64,000 nt of DNA from Streptomyces canus (GCF_001514145.1 NZ_KQ948659.1:179454-243453); one strand, 5' to 3'. Shown: positions 53,128 to 62,457, counted from the stretch's first letter. Notes: generated from the sequence alone by a model not told the origin. Numbers and translations are program-made.

Positions 53128-54200
53128 CGCACAACCAGTGGGGTCAGCAGTGGCCCCGGCAGGACGAGGAGTTCGTCCTGCCCCACGACCTCAGAGGCCC
53201 TTTCGTACGCGAGTTCGCCCCACAGGCCGCCTACCGGCACCGCAACAGCCAGGTGGCCTCGGTGCTCTACTACAAGAACGGCGGATACAGCATCCTCACC
53301 GTGCGCGGCGCCGAGCACGTCAACAAGCCGCTGATGGGCAAGCCCACCTCGGTGTGCTGGGTCGCCCGCGGTCAGCACCAGGTCTCCTTCCAGCTCGAAC
53401 TGCCCACCTACGGCGACCGGTCGCGGTTCAAGGCGGGCGCCGACGTCAACTGGGAGGTGCGCGACTTCTACCTGGCCGCCGAGAAGCGGGTGGTCGACGT
53501 GGAGCGCATGCTCCGGCCGCCGCTGGAAGCCCGGCTGCGGGGCATCAGCCGACGCTACAGCCTGGACTCGGCGCAGCAGGTCGACGAGGCGATCCAGGAC
53601 GAGCTGGCCAGCGGCCGGTGGAACGACTTCGGCGCCGACCTCGGCCTGGTCACCCAGGTCTTCATCCGTATCGACCTGGGCCAGGCGGCCGCCGACCATC
53701 AGGCCCAGATGGTCGCGGTGGAGACGGGCAGCAAGGTCCAGGAGGCCATGGACATCGCCCACAAGGCGAGGATCGCCGCCAACCTCGACGACGCGCAGAA
53801 GTTGATCACCGCGGGCGAGACCGTCCAGTACGCCACGATGCTGGCCCAGGACCCCAGCCGGGCGCACGAGATCCTCGGTGTGCTCCAGCAGCAGGCCCGC
53901 GAGCAGCGCCAGGGCGCCCTGGACTATCTGACCAACCTGATCAACCAGGGTGTCGTCCAGCGCCACCAGATCGACGAGCAGGTCCAGGCCCTCATCGACT
54001 ACAGCCGTACGGTCGCCGGCGGCGTCTTCCCGAACGGGCTGCCGCAGGCGCCGACCTCGCTGCCGATACCGCCGATGCCGCCCGCCCCGCCGCTGTCCCC
54101 GGCCGACGCACCGCCGATCCCTCCCGCGCCGTCGGCCGACTCGGTCCCCGGGGAAGGCACGGGAATGGAGTACGACCACGGTTCCGGGGCCCGCGAGTGA
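53124..54200 (+). CDS. SPFH/Band 7-like domain protein
   Basis: The 358-residue protein starts at an ATG overlapping the NTPase stop. Residues 25-200 resemble an SPFH domain (VNWEVRDFYLAAEKRVVDVERMLRPPLEARLRGISRRYSL, TQVFIRIDLGQ), followed by a long Ala/Gln/Glu helical region (about 205-300) and a Pro-rich tail. There is no N-terminal membrane anchor, unlike flotillins and stomatins. SPFH proteins form ring or cage assemblies at membranes. Here it may gather or restrain the membrane effector encoded next. It is coupled to both neighbours by 4-bp overlaps. Confidence 0.8.
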   Translation: MTHNQWGQQWPRQDEEFVLPHDLRGPFVREFAPQAAYRHRNSQVASVLYYKNGGYSILTVRGAEHVNKPLMGKPTSVCWVARGQHQVSFQLELPTYGDRSRFKAGADVNWEVRDFYLAAEKRVVDVERMLRPPLEARLRGISRRYSLDSAQQVDEAIQDELASGRWNDFGADLGLVTQVFIRIDLGQAAADHQAQMVAVETGSKVQEAMDIAHKARIAANLDDAQKLITAGETVQYATMLAQDPSRAHEILGVLQQQAREQRQGALDYLTNLINQGVVQRHQIDEQVQALIDYSRTVAGGVFPNGLPQAPTSLPIPPMPPAPPLSPADAPPIPPAPSADSVPGEGTGMEYDHGSGARE

Positions 54201-54685
54201 CCCCAGGCGAACCGGAGGCCGCGCAGTACGTCGCCGAGCGGCTGCTGCTGACCGTGCGCGAGGACCTGGGCAGGGCGGACGTGAAGGCGTCGATCCTGCT
54301 CTCGGGTGCCGTGGCGGTGCCCGCGTTGGCGCTCGGCCGAGGGGTGCCGACCGGGGCCTCGGGGGTTGCCCTGGGACTCCTCGCGGCGGGCGGGGCACTC
54401 TGGGCGGTCGGCACGCTCCTGCTCCTCGCGGTGGTCCTGCCCCGTACCGGCACGGTCCGCTCGGTTCCAGGTCCGACGTACTACGCCGACGCCCTTCGTG
54501 TCACGGACCTGGAGGCCTTGCGCCGTGCCACCGCCGAGGTCGGCGCGGACCGGGTGAGCTGGCTGCTGATCCAGTTCCAGGACGTCAGCGTCATCCTCTC
54601 GGCCAAGTACCGCTGGCTGCGTCGGTCGATGGGGCTGCTCGGGGCAGGGCTGTTGCTGGCGTTCCTGTCAGCCCTCGTGAGCTGA
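54197..54685 (+). CDS. Pycsar-type membrane effector (PycTM/DUF5706-like)
   Basis: The 162-residue protein starts at GTG overlapping the SPFH stop. After an amphipathic start (AERLLLTVREDLGRADVKASILLSGA) it has two adjacent membrane helices (about residues 34-50 and 58-82), a polar loop with YYADALRVTDLEALRRA, and a last helix (about 140-160). The GRADxKAS block and this topology match the transmembrane effector of Pycsar systems, which damages the membrane on binding cyclic CMP or UMP. It is the last gene of the operon. The assignment is by motif recall without a search. Confidence 0.8.
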   Translation: MTPGEPEAAQYVAERLLLTVREDLGRADVKASILLSGAVAVPALALGRGVPTGASGVALGLLAAGGALWAVGTLLLLAVVLPRTGTVRSVPGPTYYADALRVTDLEALRRATAEVGADRVSWLLIQFQDVSVILSAKYRWLRRSMGLLGAGLLLAFLSALVS

Positions 54686-54725
54686 CCCGGTCGTCTCGGC
54701 TTCCTCCCACCGGCCTCGGGCGGCC

Positions 54726-55589
54726 TCAGCCGTTCCGGAGTTTCTTCAGCCGTTCCACGTCCGCCGCGTGGCCCTCCTTGCCGCCGGGTGTCTCGATGAT
54801 CAAGGGGACGCCCTCGGTGGCGGGGTGGGTCATCAGGGCACGGAACGGGTTCTCGCCGATATGGCCCGAGCCGATGTTCTCGTGGCGGTCCTTGTGGGCG
54901 CCGACCACGTCCTTGGAGTCGTTGGCGTGGATCAGCTTCAGTCGGCCCTCGCCGACGGTCTCCACCAGGAGGTCGAGCGTCTGGTGCATGCCGAACGGGC
55001 CGGTCAGGTCGTGCCCGGCGGCGAAGATGTGGCAGGTGTCCAGGCAGACGCCCAGCTTCGGGTGGGCGTCCAGGGCCTCGAAGTACGGGCCGAAGTCCCA
55101 CGTGCGGGAACAGAGCGAGGCGCCCTGGCCCGCCGTCGACTCCAGGAGCAGACACGGGTCGTCGTCGTGGGTGAGCTCGTCGAGGAGCGGCAGCAGGTGC
55201 TCGCGCACCTGCTTCAGGGCCACGGAACGGTCGCGGCCGCCGGTCGCGCTGCCGGTGTGCACGACGACGCCCAGCGCGCCGATCTCGCGTCCGCGCCGAA
55301 GGGAGTGCCGGAGCGAATCGACCGACCTCTCCACGGTCGCCTCGGTGTGCGAGCCGAAGTTGATCAGGTACGGGGCATGGACGTACGCCGGGATCGCGTC
55401 CTCGGCACAGGCCTCGCGGAATGCCTCGTCCTGCCGCGGGTTGCCGACGGGGGTGGCCCAGCCGCGCGGGTTGGCGACGAAGACCTGCACGGTCTCGGCG
55501 TCGAGGTCACGGGCGTACGACAGGCCCACGGAGTGCAGGCCGCCGGCCACGGGGACGTGGCCGCCGACGGGGTTGCGCTGAGTTGTCAC
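54726..55589 (-). CDS. nfo: endonuclease IV (AP endonuclease)
   Basis: The 287-residue TIM-barrel enzyme (GTG start) shows the nine metal-ligand positions in order: YVHAPYLIN, VVHTGSATGG, LLESTAGQG, CLDTCHIFAAGHD, LIHANDSKD with GAHKDRHENIGSGHIG, and IIETPGG. It cuts 5' to abasic sites and some oxidised bases in DNA repair. It converges on the Pycsar-like operon with 40 bp between and lies downstream of the PASTA kinase gene on the same strand. It is a housekeeping gene, not an evident part of the defence locus. Confidence 0.95.
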   Translation of the reverse strand: MTTQRNPVGGHVPVAGGLHSVGLSYARDLDAETVQVFVANPRGWATPVGNPRQDEAFREACAEDAIPAYVHAPYLINFGSHTEATVERSVDSLRHSLRRGREIGALGVVVHTGSATGGRDRSVALKQVREHLLPLLDELTHDDDPCLLLESTAGQGASLCSRTWDFGPYFEALDAHPKLGVCLDTCHIFAAGHDLTGPFGMHQTLDLLVETVGEGRLKLIHANDSKDVVGAHKDRHENIGSGHIGENPFRALMTHPATEGVPLIIETPGGKEGHAADVERLKKLRNG

Positions 55590-55647
55590 CGGTCAAGGGT
55601 GCCATTGCCTGCGGCGCTTGAGGGGGTGGGGGCGGCGTCGGGCATGC

Positions 55648-55691
55648 GGCTGCGGGCCGGTGGGGGCCGGGTGCGCAGTTCCCCGCGCCCC
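55648..55691. repeat. dispersed 44-bp repeat, copy 2
   Basis: The segment matches 26946-26989 at 42 of 44 positions, differing only in two adjacent bases, and contains the GCGCAGTTCCCCGCGCCCC core. The complementary right arm seen at 27028-27051 is missing here. It lies between the PASTA kinase stop and the nfo start. Confidence 0.85.
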
Positions 55692-55712
55692 GGGGTGGGC
55701 GCGGAGCGTCCG

Positions 55713-57644
55713 TCAGCGAATGGTGATCGTGATCGTCGAACCCTTGGGGGCCGTGTCGCCGCCCTTCACGGACTGTTTCTTCACCGTGTCGCCGAACAGG
55801 CCGAGCAGGCCGCGGTCCTCGTCGACCTGGAAGCCCGCCTCCTCCAGTTCGGTCTTGGCGTCGTCGACGCTGTCACCGGTGACGTCCGGGACCTCGATCA
55901 TCTCGGGGCCCTTGGAGATCGTCAGGGTGACGGTGTCGCCGTCGGCGGCCTGGCTGTCGCCGGCCGGGGTCTGCCTGGCGACCTGGCCCGCGTCGTACTC
56001 GGAGTTGACTCGCGTGGTGGCGATCTTCACCTTCAGACCGGCCTCCGTCAGGTCGGCCCTGGCGTCGGCCAGGTCCTCGCCGGTGACGTCCGGGACGTCG
56101 ACCGGGGCGCCCTTGCTGACGGTGAGCGCGATCGCCGAGCCGGCGCGCAGCGTGGTGCCGTCCCCGGGATCCGTGCTGATCACGAAACCCTTCGGTACGT
56201 CGTCGCTGAACTCCCGGGTGACCATGCCCGGTTGCAGCCCTTCCGCCTTCAGCCGGGTCCTGGCGGTGCTCAGCGCGTCCCCCTGCACATCGGGCACCTT
56301 CACCGTCTGCGGGCCCTTGGAGACGGTGATCGACACGGAGTCGTTGTTCCGTATGCGGGCGCCCACGCCCGGGTCCGTGCTGATGACGGTGCCGCGCTTC
56401 ACGGTGTCGCTGTAGGCGTACGTGACCTTGCCGGTCTCCAGACCGGCCTCGTCCAGCCGGTCCCGGGCCTGTGCCTCGGTCTTCGCGAGGAGGGCCGGGA
56501 CCTGGGTGAACTGACCGGAGTTGATGTACCAGACGCCCGCACCGAGCCCGAGGGCCAGCAGGATCGCGGCGACGATCAGAAGCGGGCCGCGCCGGGGGCC
56601 GCCGGAAGAACGGCCGCGCCGGGAAGGCGGGGGCGGCGGGCTCTCCAGGCGGCTGGTGCGGTGGTACACTCGCTCGTCCTCGTTGACCGGCAGGGGACGC
56701 GGCACGGTAAGCGTGCGCGGGATCACGCTCGTGCGGTTCTCGGCGCCCGCGTACTCCGCCGCGAGCGCCTGCGGCGGTACCGCGTCCAGCTGGTCGGCGC
56801 TCAGCCTGCCGTGTGCCTCGCGGGTCTGCGCGAGCAGCGCCACGGCGTCGTACGGACGCAGGTCCGGGGTGCGGGCGGTGGCCGACGCGACCAGTTCGTC
56901 CAGTTCGTACGGCAGCCCCGGGACCACGGCCGAGGGCGGCGGGACGTCCTCGTGGAGGTGCTTGTAGAGGACGACGGCGGGTGAGTCGCCGTCGTGCGGG
57001 CGGTCGCCGGTCAGCATCTCGTACAGGACCACACCGCACGCGTACACGTCGACGCGGGCGTCCGCGGTTCCCGGCTGCTCGATCTGCTCGGGCGAGAGAT
57101 AGGACACGGTGCCCAGTACGGCTCCGGTGGTGGTGGTCACGGTGTCGACCGACCGCACGAGTCCGAAGTCGGCGACCTTGACCCGGCCGTCGTCCCCTAT
57201 CAGGACATTCTCCGGCTTCATGTCCCGGTGCACGAAACCCGCGCGATGCGCGGCGCCGAGCGCGGCGAGCACGGGCTCCAGGATGTCCAGGGCGGCGCGC
57301 GGCTGCAGGGCACCGCGCTCACGCAGCACGTCGCGCAGGGTGCACCCGGCGACGTACTCCATGGCGAGATAGACGTACGACCCGTCGGTGCCCTGGTCGA
57401 AGACCTGCACGACGTTGGGGTGGGCGAGCCGGGCGACGGACTTGGCCTCCCGGATGAACCGCTCGACGAAGGTCCCGTCCGCCGCGAGCGCGGGGTGCAT
57501 CACCTTGAGCGCGAGCACGCGGTCCAGACGGGTGTCCAGGGCCCGGTAGACCGTGGCCATCCCGCCGACCGCGATCCGCGCGTCCACGCGATAGCGGCCG
57601 TCGAGCACCTGCCCGACCAGCGGGTCCTGAAGGGTCGTATCCAC
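55713..57644 (-). CDS. PknB-type Ser/Thr kinase with four PASTA domains
   Basis: The 643-residue protein (GTG start) has a Hanks kinase domain (residues 17-280: IAVGGMATVYRA, HRDMKPEN, DFGLVRS, GTVSYLSPEQ), a Pro/Arg-rich juxtamembrane linker, one membrane helix (about 357-377) and four extracellular PASTA repeats, each starting near VPxxxG/T and ending in VSKGP or similar. PASTA domains bind muropeptides or lipid II, so it senses cell-wall state. It matches PkaF/PknB-like kinases of Streptomyces. The C-terminus ends in the last PASTA without a tail. It is upstream of nfo, separated by the dispersed repeat. Confidence 0.95.
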   Translation of the reverse strand: MDTTLQDPLVGQVLDGRYRVDARIAVGGMATVYRALDTRLDRVLALKVMHPALAADGTFVERFIREAKSVARLAHPNVVQVFDQGTDGSYVYLAMEYVAGCTLRDVLRERGALQPRAALDILEPVLAALGAAHRAGFVHRDMKPENVLIGDDGRVKVADFGLVRSVDTVTTTTGAVLGTVSYLSPEQIEQPGTADARVDVYACGVVLYEMLTGDRPHDGDSPAVVLYKHLHEDVPPPSAVVPGLPYELDELVASATARTPDLRPYDAVALLAQTREAHGRLSADQLDAVPPQALAAEYAGAENRTSVIPRTLTVPRPLPVNEDERVYHRTSRLESPPPPPSRRGRSSGGPRRGPLLIVAAILLALGLGAGVWYINSGQFTQVPALLAKTEAQARDRLDEAGLETGKVTYAYSDTVKRGTVISTDPGVGARIRNNDSVSITVSKGPQTVKVPDVQGDALSTARTRLKAEGLQPGMVTREFSDDVPKGFVISTDPGDGTTLRAGSAIALTVSKGAPVDVPDVTGEDLADARADLTEAGLKVKIATTRVNSEYDAGQVARQTPAGDSQAADGDTVTLTISKGPEMIEVPDVTGDSVDDAKTELEEAGFQVDEDRGLLGLFGDTVKKQSVKGGDTAPKGSTITITIR

Positions 57645-57799
57645 GCAGGTGAGTCTACGAGCCGTCGCTGACAGCCCGTCCTGTTCGGCCGATATCGAGG
57701 CGGGACTGCAGCGCAGCTGTGACGCAGATCGCGCAGAGTCGCCGGTCGGGGGCGGGTGTGCCGCTGGGTCACCTCTCTCGCCCCAGGACCCCCATCAGG

Positions 57800-58600
<801 letters not shown>

Positions 58601-58801
58601 TCAGCCTCCTTGGACGGCGGTGAGGACTTCCACGCGGTCTCCCTCGGTCAGGGACGTCGAGGGCCACTGCGCGCGCGGGACGACGGTCTCGTTGAGCGCG
58701 GCGGCCACCCCGGACGGCGCCGGCGTCAGCGCCCGCACGACGGTGTCGAGAGCCGTGCCGGAAGCGAACTCCCGCGGCTCCCCGTTGACGGAGATGTTCA
58801 T
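58601..58801 (-). CDS. thiS: sulfur carrier protein
   Basis: The 66-residue ubiquitin-like protein ends in the required Gly-Gly (VQGG), which is adenylated and turned into a thiocarboxylate sulfur donor for ThiG. Its opening NISVNGEPREF and the ALNETVVPR segment are typical of ThiS. The ATG overlaps the thiO stop by 4 bp. Confidence 0.95.
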   Translation of the reverse strand: MNISVNGEPREFASGTALDTVVRALTPAPSGVAAALNETVVPRAQWPSTSLTEGDRVEVLTAVQGG

Positions 58802-59961
58802 GCCGGCTGCTCCAGGAGTTCCGTGGCGGCGAATCGCCTCGGGGTGAACGGGCGCGCCACGTCGGGGAGTTCACCGGTCGTCAGGACGTGCGCCATGGCG
58901 TCCCCGGTGATCGGCGTGAGCAGCACGCCATTGCGATAGTGGCCGGTCGCGAGCACCAGCCCGGTCAGTTCCGTGGGCCCGAGCAGCGGGGCGTTGTCCG
59001 GGGAGCCCGGGCGCAGTCCCGCGCGGGTCTCCGTCAGCGGCAGCTCGGTGATGCCGGGGACGAGTTCGTGGGCGTCCCGCAGCAGCTCGTACACCCCGCC
59101 GGCGGTCACCGTCGTGTCCCAGCCCAGCTCCTCGCTGGTCGCGCCGATCACCAGTTCGCCGTTCTCCCGCGGCACCAGGTAGACCTGGCTGCCGCGGACC
59201 ACGGCCCGCACAGTGCGGCTCAGGAAGGGCGCGCGGTGCGGAGGCACGGTCAGCCGCAGCACCTGGCCCTTCACGGGCCGCACCGGGGGCAGGACGTCCG
59301 CGGGGACCCCTTCGAGGCGGCCGCTGAGGCTTCCGGCGGCGAGCACCACCTGGCCCGCGCCCAGCTCGTCGCCGTCGGTCGTGGTGACCCCCGCGGCCCG
59401 GTCCCCGGCGACACGGAGGCCCTTGGCCCACGCGCGGTGGAAGCCGACACCCGCCTGCTCGCACGCGGCCAGCAACGCGCGCGTGAGCCGCCGTGGATCG
59501 ATCTGGTGGTCGCCGTCCACCCGCAGTCCGCCCCGCACCCCTGGTGCCAGCATCGGCTCCAGGCGTCGGCACTCCCGGCCGGACAGCCACTCCGACTCCA
59601 GCCCCGACTGCCGCTGGAGCGCGTGCAGTTCGCGCAGGTGGGCGCGGTCGTCGGCGTCCAGGGCCACGGCGAGCGTGCCGCAGCGGCGGTAGCCGAGGTC
59701 GAGGCCGGTCAGTTCGGTGAGCTCGGCCGCGAAGTCGGGATAGCGGTGGGCCGAGGCGAGGTTCAGCCCCAGCAGGGTGTGCTCGCCGTAGTGCAGTTCG
59801 GTGACCGCGGCCAGCATCCCGGCGGCCACCTGGGCGGCCCCGCCGCCCGGTTCGGGGTCCACGACGGCCGTGGTGAGTCCGCGCTGCGCGGCCCGCCAGG
59901 CCGTGACCAGGCCGATGATGCCGCCCCCGACGACGAGGACGTCTGACGTACGTGAGGACAT
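58798..59961 (-). CDS. thiO: glycine oxidase
   Basis: The 387-residue FAD-dependent amine oxidase begins with the dinucleotide motif VVGGGIIGLVTAWRAAQRG and ends GHYRNGVLLTPITGDAMA, as in DAO-family ThiO. It oxidises glycine to the imine used by ThiG. It is the first gene of the thiOSG operon and lies about 15 bp after the TPP riboswitch on the same strand, so the riboswitch can sequester its translation start. Overlap with thiS couples translation. Confidence 0.95.
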   Translation of the reverse strand: MSSRTSDVLVVGGGIIGLVTAWRAAQRGLTTAVVDPEPGGGAAQVAAGMLAAVTELHYGEHTLLGLNLASAHRYPDFAAELTELTGLDLGYRRCGTLAVALDADDRAHLRELHALQRQSGLESEWLSGRECRRLEPMLAPGVRGGLRVDGDHQIDPRRLTRALLAACEQAGVGFHRAWAKGLRVAGDRAAGVTTTDGDELGAGQVVLAAGSLSGRLEGVPADVLPPVRPVKGQVLRLTVPPHRAPFLSRTVRAVVRGSQVYLVPRENGELVIGATSEELGWDTTVTAGGVYELLRDAHELVPGITELPLTETRAGLRPGSPDNAPLLGPTELTGLVLATGHYRNGVLLTPITGDAMAHVLTTGELPDVARPFTPRRFAATELLEQPA

Positions 59962-59972
59962 GGGCGTCCAGC

Positions 59973-60064
59973 CCCTCCCTTCGCCGGCATGACCCGGATC
60001 AGGTTCGTACGGTCGGAGGCCGCCAGCCTCCCTCTCAGCCCGGTGCGTCCGGGCTCCCGCGAGT
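59973..60064 (-). promoter_or_regulatory. TPP riboswitch (THI element) of thiOSG
   Basis: Read on the minus strand the segment shows CTCGCGGGAGCC, the invariant GGGCTGAGAGGGAGG, and ACCTGATCCGGGTCATGCCG followed by GCGAAGGGAGG, the defining blocks of the TPP riboswitch. Its 3' end overlaps the region just upstream of the thiO ATG. A TAGGGT -10 element (60079-60084, minus strand) with TTACAG 18 bp upstream is a suitable promoter. Confidence 0.96.
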
Positions 60065-60122
60065 GCTCTACGTTGGCCACCCTAGCCCGTGCCCGCGCGC
60101 CTCTGTAAGGGAGCCTTCCGCC

Positions 60123-60473
60123 ATGCCCCGCTCGCTCGACGGTCTCGTCCTCGCCCCGGTGGCCGATCAGGCCCCAGGTCAGGTGGGTACGCGGACCCGG
60201 TTCACCTACCACGAGAAGGACGGGCAGATCTGGGCCGAGTACGCGGGCGGAGACGTGGTACGCGGACATCTCATCGGCACGCGCGCGGAGGACCGTCTCG
60301 ACTTCCGGTACGTGCAGCTCAAGCACGACGGAACGACATCCTCCGGGCACTGCGTCTCGACAGTCGTGGCGCTTCCCGACGGCCGGCTGCGGTTGGAGGA
60401 GACGTGGGAGTGGGAGTCGCAGCCGGGCAGCGGGACGAGCGTTGTGGAACAGGTCACTGAGCACGACTCCTGA
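60123..60473 (+). CDS. small beta-rich conserved protein of unknown function
   Basis: The 116-residue protein starts at the ATG 9 bases after AAGGGAG. It is rich in beta-strand sequence with repeated turn motifs (RTRFTYHEKDGQIWAEYAGGDVVRGHLIG, RLDFRYVQLKHDG, GRLRLEETWEWES), like a small up-and-down barrel of lipocalin type. Similar proteins have sometimes been labelled N-acetylglutamate synthase without structural reason; no acetyltransferase motif is visible here. It is divergent from the thiamine operon across the riboswitch promoter. Function unknown. Confidence 0.8.
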   Translation: MPRSLDGLVLAPVADQAPGQVGTRTRFTYHEKDGQIWAEYAGGDVVRGHLIGTRAEDRLDFRYVQLKHDGTTSSGHCVSTVVALPDGRLRLEETWEWESQPGSGTSVVEQVTEHDS

Positions 60474-60505
60474 CTGACTGATTGTCAGGTGACTAGGGTG
60501 ATCAA

Positions 60506-61720
60506 ATGAGCGAGCAGACGCAGGCGCAGCGGCGGGTGGTCGTGGTCGGCGCGGGCATGGCCGGCGTGCAGACCGCCGTCGCCCTGCGCGAACAGGGATT
60601 CAAGGGCACGGTCACGGTGATCGGCGCGGAACCCCATCAGCCGTACGACCGTCCGCCGCTGTCCAAGGCCGTCCTGCTCGGCAAGGCCGAGGGCTCCGCC
60701 TTCGACGTGGACTTCGAGGCCCTCGGCATCGAACTGCTGCTCGGCCGTGAGGCGCTCGGCGTACGTCCCGAAGCGCACGAACTGGACACCGAGGCCGGGC
60801 CGGTCCCGTACGACGCCCTGGTCCTCGCCACCGGTGCCGAACCGGTCCGGCTGCCCGGCACAGAGGGTGTGCAGGGCGTGCATCTGCTGCGCACCCTGGA
60901 CGACGCCGAGCGGCTGCGCCCTGTGCTCGCCCGGCAGCACGACATCGTGGTCGTCGGCGCGGGCTGGATCGGCGCCGAGTTCGCCACCGCCGCGCGCGAG
61001 GCGGGCTGCGCGGTGACGGTCGTGGAAGCCGCGGACCGGCCGCTCGCGGGCGCGCTGCCCGCCGAGGTGGCCGCGCCGATGACCTCCTGGTACGCCGACG
61101 CGGGTGCCGTGCTGCGCACCCACGCGCGCGTGCAGCGCGTCGAGCCCGGCGCGGTCGTCCTGGACGACGGCTCCCGGGTGGCCGCGGGCGCGGTCGTGGT
61201 GGGTATCGGCGCCCGGCCCGCCACGGCCTGGCTCGCCGGTTCGGGCATCGAACTCGGCGCCCACCGCGAGGTCGTCGCCGACGACCGGCTGCGCACGTCC
61301 GTGCCCGACGTCCACGCGGTCGGCGACTGCGCCTCCTTCCCCTCGGGCAGGTACGGCGAGCGCCTGCTGGTCCACCACTGGGACAACGCCCTCCAGGGCC
61401 CCCGCACGGTGGCCGCCGACATCCTGGGCGAGACCCGTACGGTCTACGACCCCGTCCCGTACTTCTGGTCCGAGCAGTTCGGCCGCTTCGTCCAGTACGC
61501 CGGCCACCACGCGTCCGCCGACACGACGCTGTGGCGCGGCGAGCCGTCGGGCCCCGCCTGGACGGTGTGCTGGCTGCGCGAGAACCGCCTGGTGGCCCTT
61601 CTCGCGGTGGGGCGGCCCCGCGACCTGGCCCAGGGCCGCCGCCTGATCGAGGCGGGCGTGGAGATGGACCCGGAGCTGCTGACGGACCCGGCGAGGCCGC
61701 TGAAGGCGGCGACGGCGTAG
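60506..61720 (+). CDS. FAD/NAD(P)-dependent oxidoreductase (ferredoxin reductase type)
   Basis: The 404-residue flavoprotein has an FAD motif VVVVGAGMAGVQTAVALR (about residues 11-28), PYDRPPLSK, an NAD(P)-binding VVVGAGWIGAEFATAAREAG, and DVHAVGDCASFPSG near the end, followed by a reductase C-terminal domain with HHWDNALQGP and SEQFGRFVQYAG. It resembles class A ferredoxin or rubredoxin reductases that serve oxygenases. TAGGGT (60494-60499) lies 6 bases before the ATG, indicating a leaderless or nearly leaderless mRNA. No oxygenase gene is adjacent; the partner is unknown. Confidence 0.92.
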   Translation: MSEQTQAQRRVVVVGAGMAGVQTAVALREQGFKGTVTVIGAEPHQPYDRPPLSKAVLLGKAEGSAFDVDFEALGIELLLGREALGVRPEAHELDTEAGPVPYDALVLATGAEPVRLPGTEGVQGVHLLRTLDDAERLRPVLARQHDIVVVGAGWIGAEFATAAREAGCAVTVVEAADRPLAGALPAEVAAPMTSWYADAGAVLRTHARVQRVEPGAVVLDDGSRVAAGAVVVGIGARPATAWLAGSGIELGAHREVVADDRLRTSVPDVHAVGDCASFPSGRYGERLLVHHWDNALQGPRTVAADILGETRTVYDPVPYFWSEQFGRFVQYAGHHASADTTLWRGEPSGPAWTVCWLRENRLVALLAVGRPRDLAQGRRLIEAGVEMDPELLTDPARPLKAATA

Positions 61721-61992
61721 GGCGACGGCCTGGCGGCTCGGCCCGCCCCCGAAACCTCCCGGGCGGAGTCCGCCGACGCCTGCCGACCGGGCCTGCGTGC
61801 TCCGGCGACCGGGTGTCGTGTGGTGCTGTCGACCGGGGCTCGCTCGGCTTCGATGGCTGGGCCCGCCTGGCTCCGACGGCCGGGACCGCCTGGTTCTGTG
61901 GCGGTCGGCACCCGGTGATCATGCCCCCCCGGTTCCCCCGCCGGGGGCGCCCCGGCTTCCGACTGTCAGTGCGGGATGGCACGCTTAATCCC

Positions 61993-62364
61993 GTGACCGA
62001 GATTGACGCAAAGATCGATGCTCTCGTCCCCGCCTGGCTCACCCTCCCCGACATCGCAGAGATGCTCGATGTCGAGGTGACGCGTGTGCGGCAGCTGGTC
62101 AAGGACGGCCAGCTCATCGCCGTACGCCGTGGTGAGAACCGCGCGCTGCACGTCCCCGCCGCCTTCATCGACGGGGCCGAGCAGAAGGTCGTCAAGGGCC
62201 TGGCCGGGACCTTGACGCTCCTGAGGGACGACGGCTTCACCGACGAAGAGATGCTGGAGTGGCTCTTCACGCCCGATGAGAGCCTGCCCGGCACCCCCGC
62301 ACAGGCCCTGAGCGAGAATCGCGGCACGGAGGTGAAGCGCCGGGCCCAGGCGCTCGCCGTCTGA
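61993..62364 (+). CDS. Rv2175c-like winged helix DNA-binding protein
   Basis: The 123-residue protein starts at GTG. An N-terminal winged helix (WLTLPDIAEMLDVEVTRVRQLVKDGQLIAVRRGENRALHVPAAFI) is followed by a C-terminal helical domain with TLTLLRDDGFTDEEMLEWLFTPDESLPG. This is the Rv2175c architecture, described in mycobacteria as a DNA-binding substrate of a Ser/Thr kinase. A PASTA kinase in this window is a possible partner. The 272-bp gap upstream shows only GC-rich sequence with no recognised feature. Confidence 0.87.
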   Translation: MTEIDAKIDALVPAWLTLPDIAEMLDVEVTRVRQLVKDGQLIAVRRGENRALHVPAAFIDGAEQKVVKGLAGTLTLLRDDGFTDEEMLEWLFTPDESLPGTPAQALSENRGTEVKRRAQALAV

Positions 62365-62378
62365 TCCGAACCACACCT

Positions 62379-62432
62379 GCGTACGGGCCGTGACCGCCGT
62401 GGCCGCGGCCACGGCGGTCACGGCCCGTACGC
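62379..62432. repeat. 54-bp perfect palindrome between the Rv2175c-like gene and thiE
   Basis: Bases 62379-62405 are exactly complementary to 62406-62432, with no spacer, giving 27-bp arms; the centre is GGCCGCGGCC (62401-62410) and the ends are GCGTACGGGCC and GGCCCGTACGC. It can form a very stable hairpin in RNA or a cruciform in DNA. It starts 14 bp after one stop codon and ends 25 bp before thiE, so terminator activity is the simplest role. Confidence 0.92.
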
Positions 62433-62457
62433 CACCGAACCCGGGGGAGACTCACGC

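Noticed and set aside
54726..55589. Endonuclease IV as a nuclease arm of the cyclase operon
   Set aside because: It is convergent to the operon, has all housekeeping Nfo metal-ligand motifs and is on the strand of the PASTA kinase gene.
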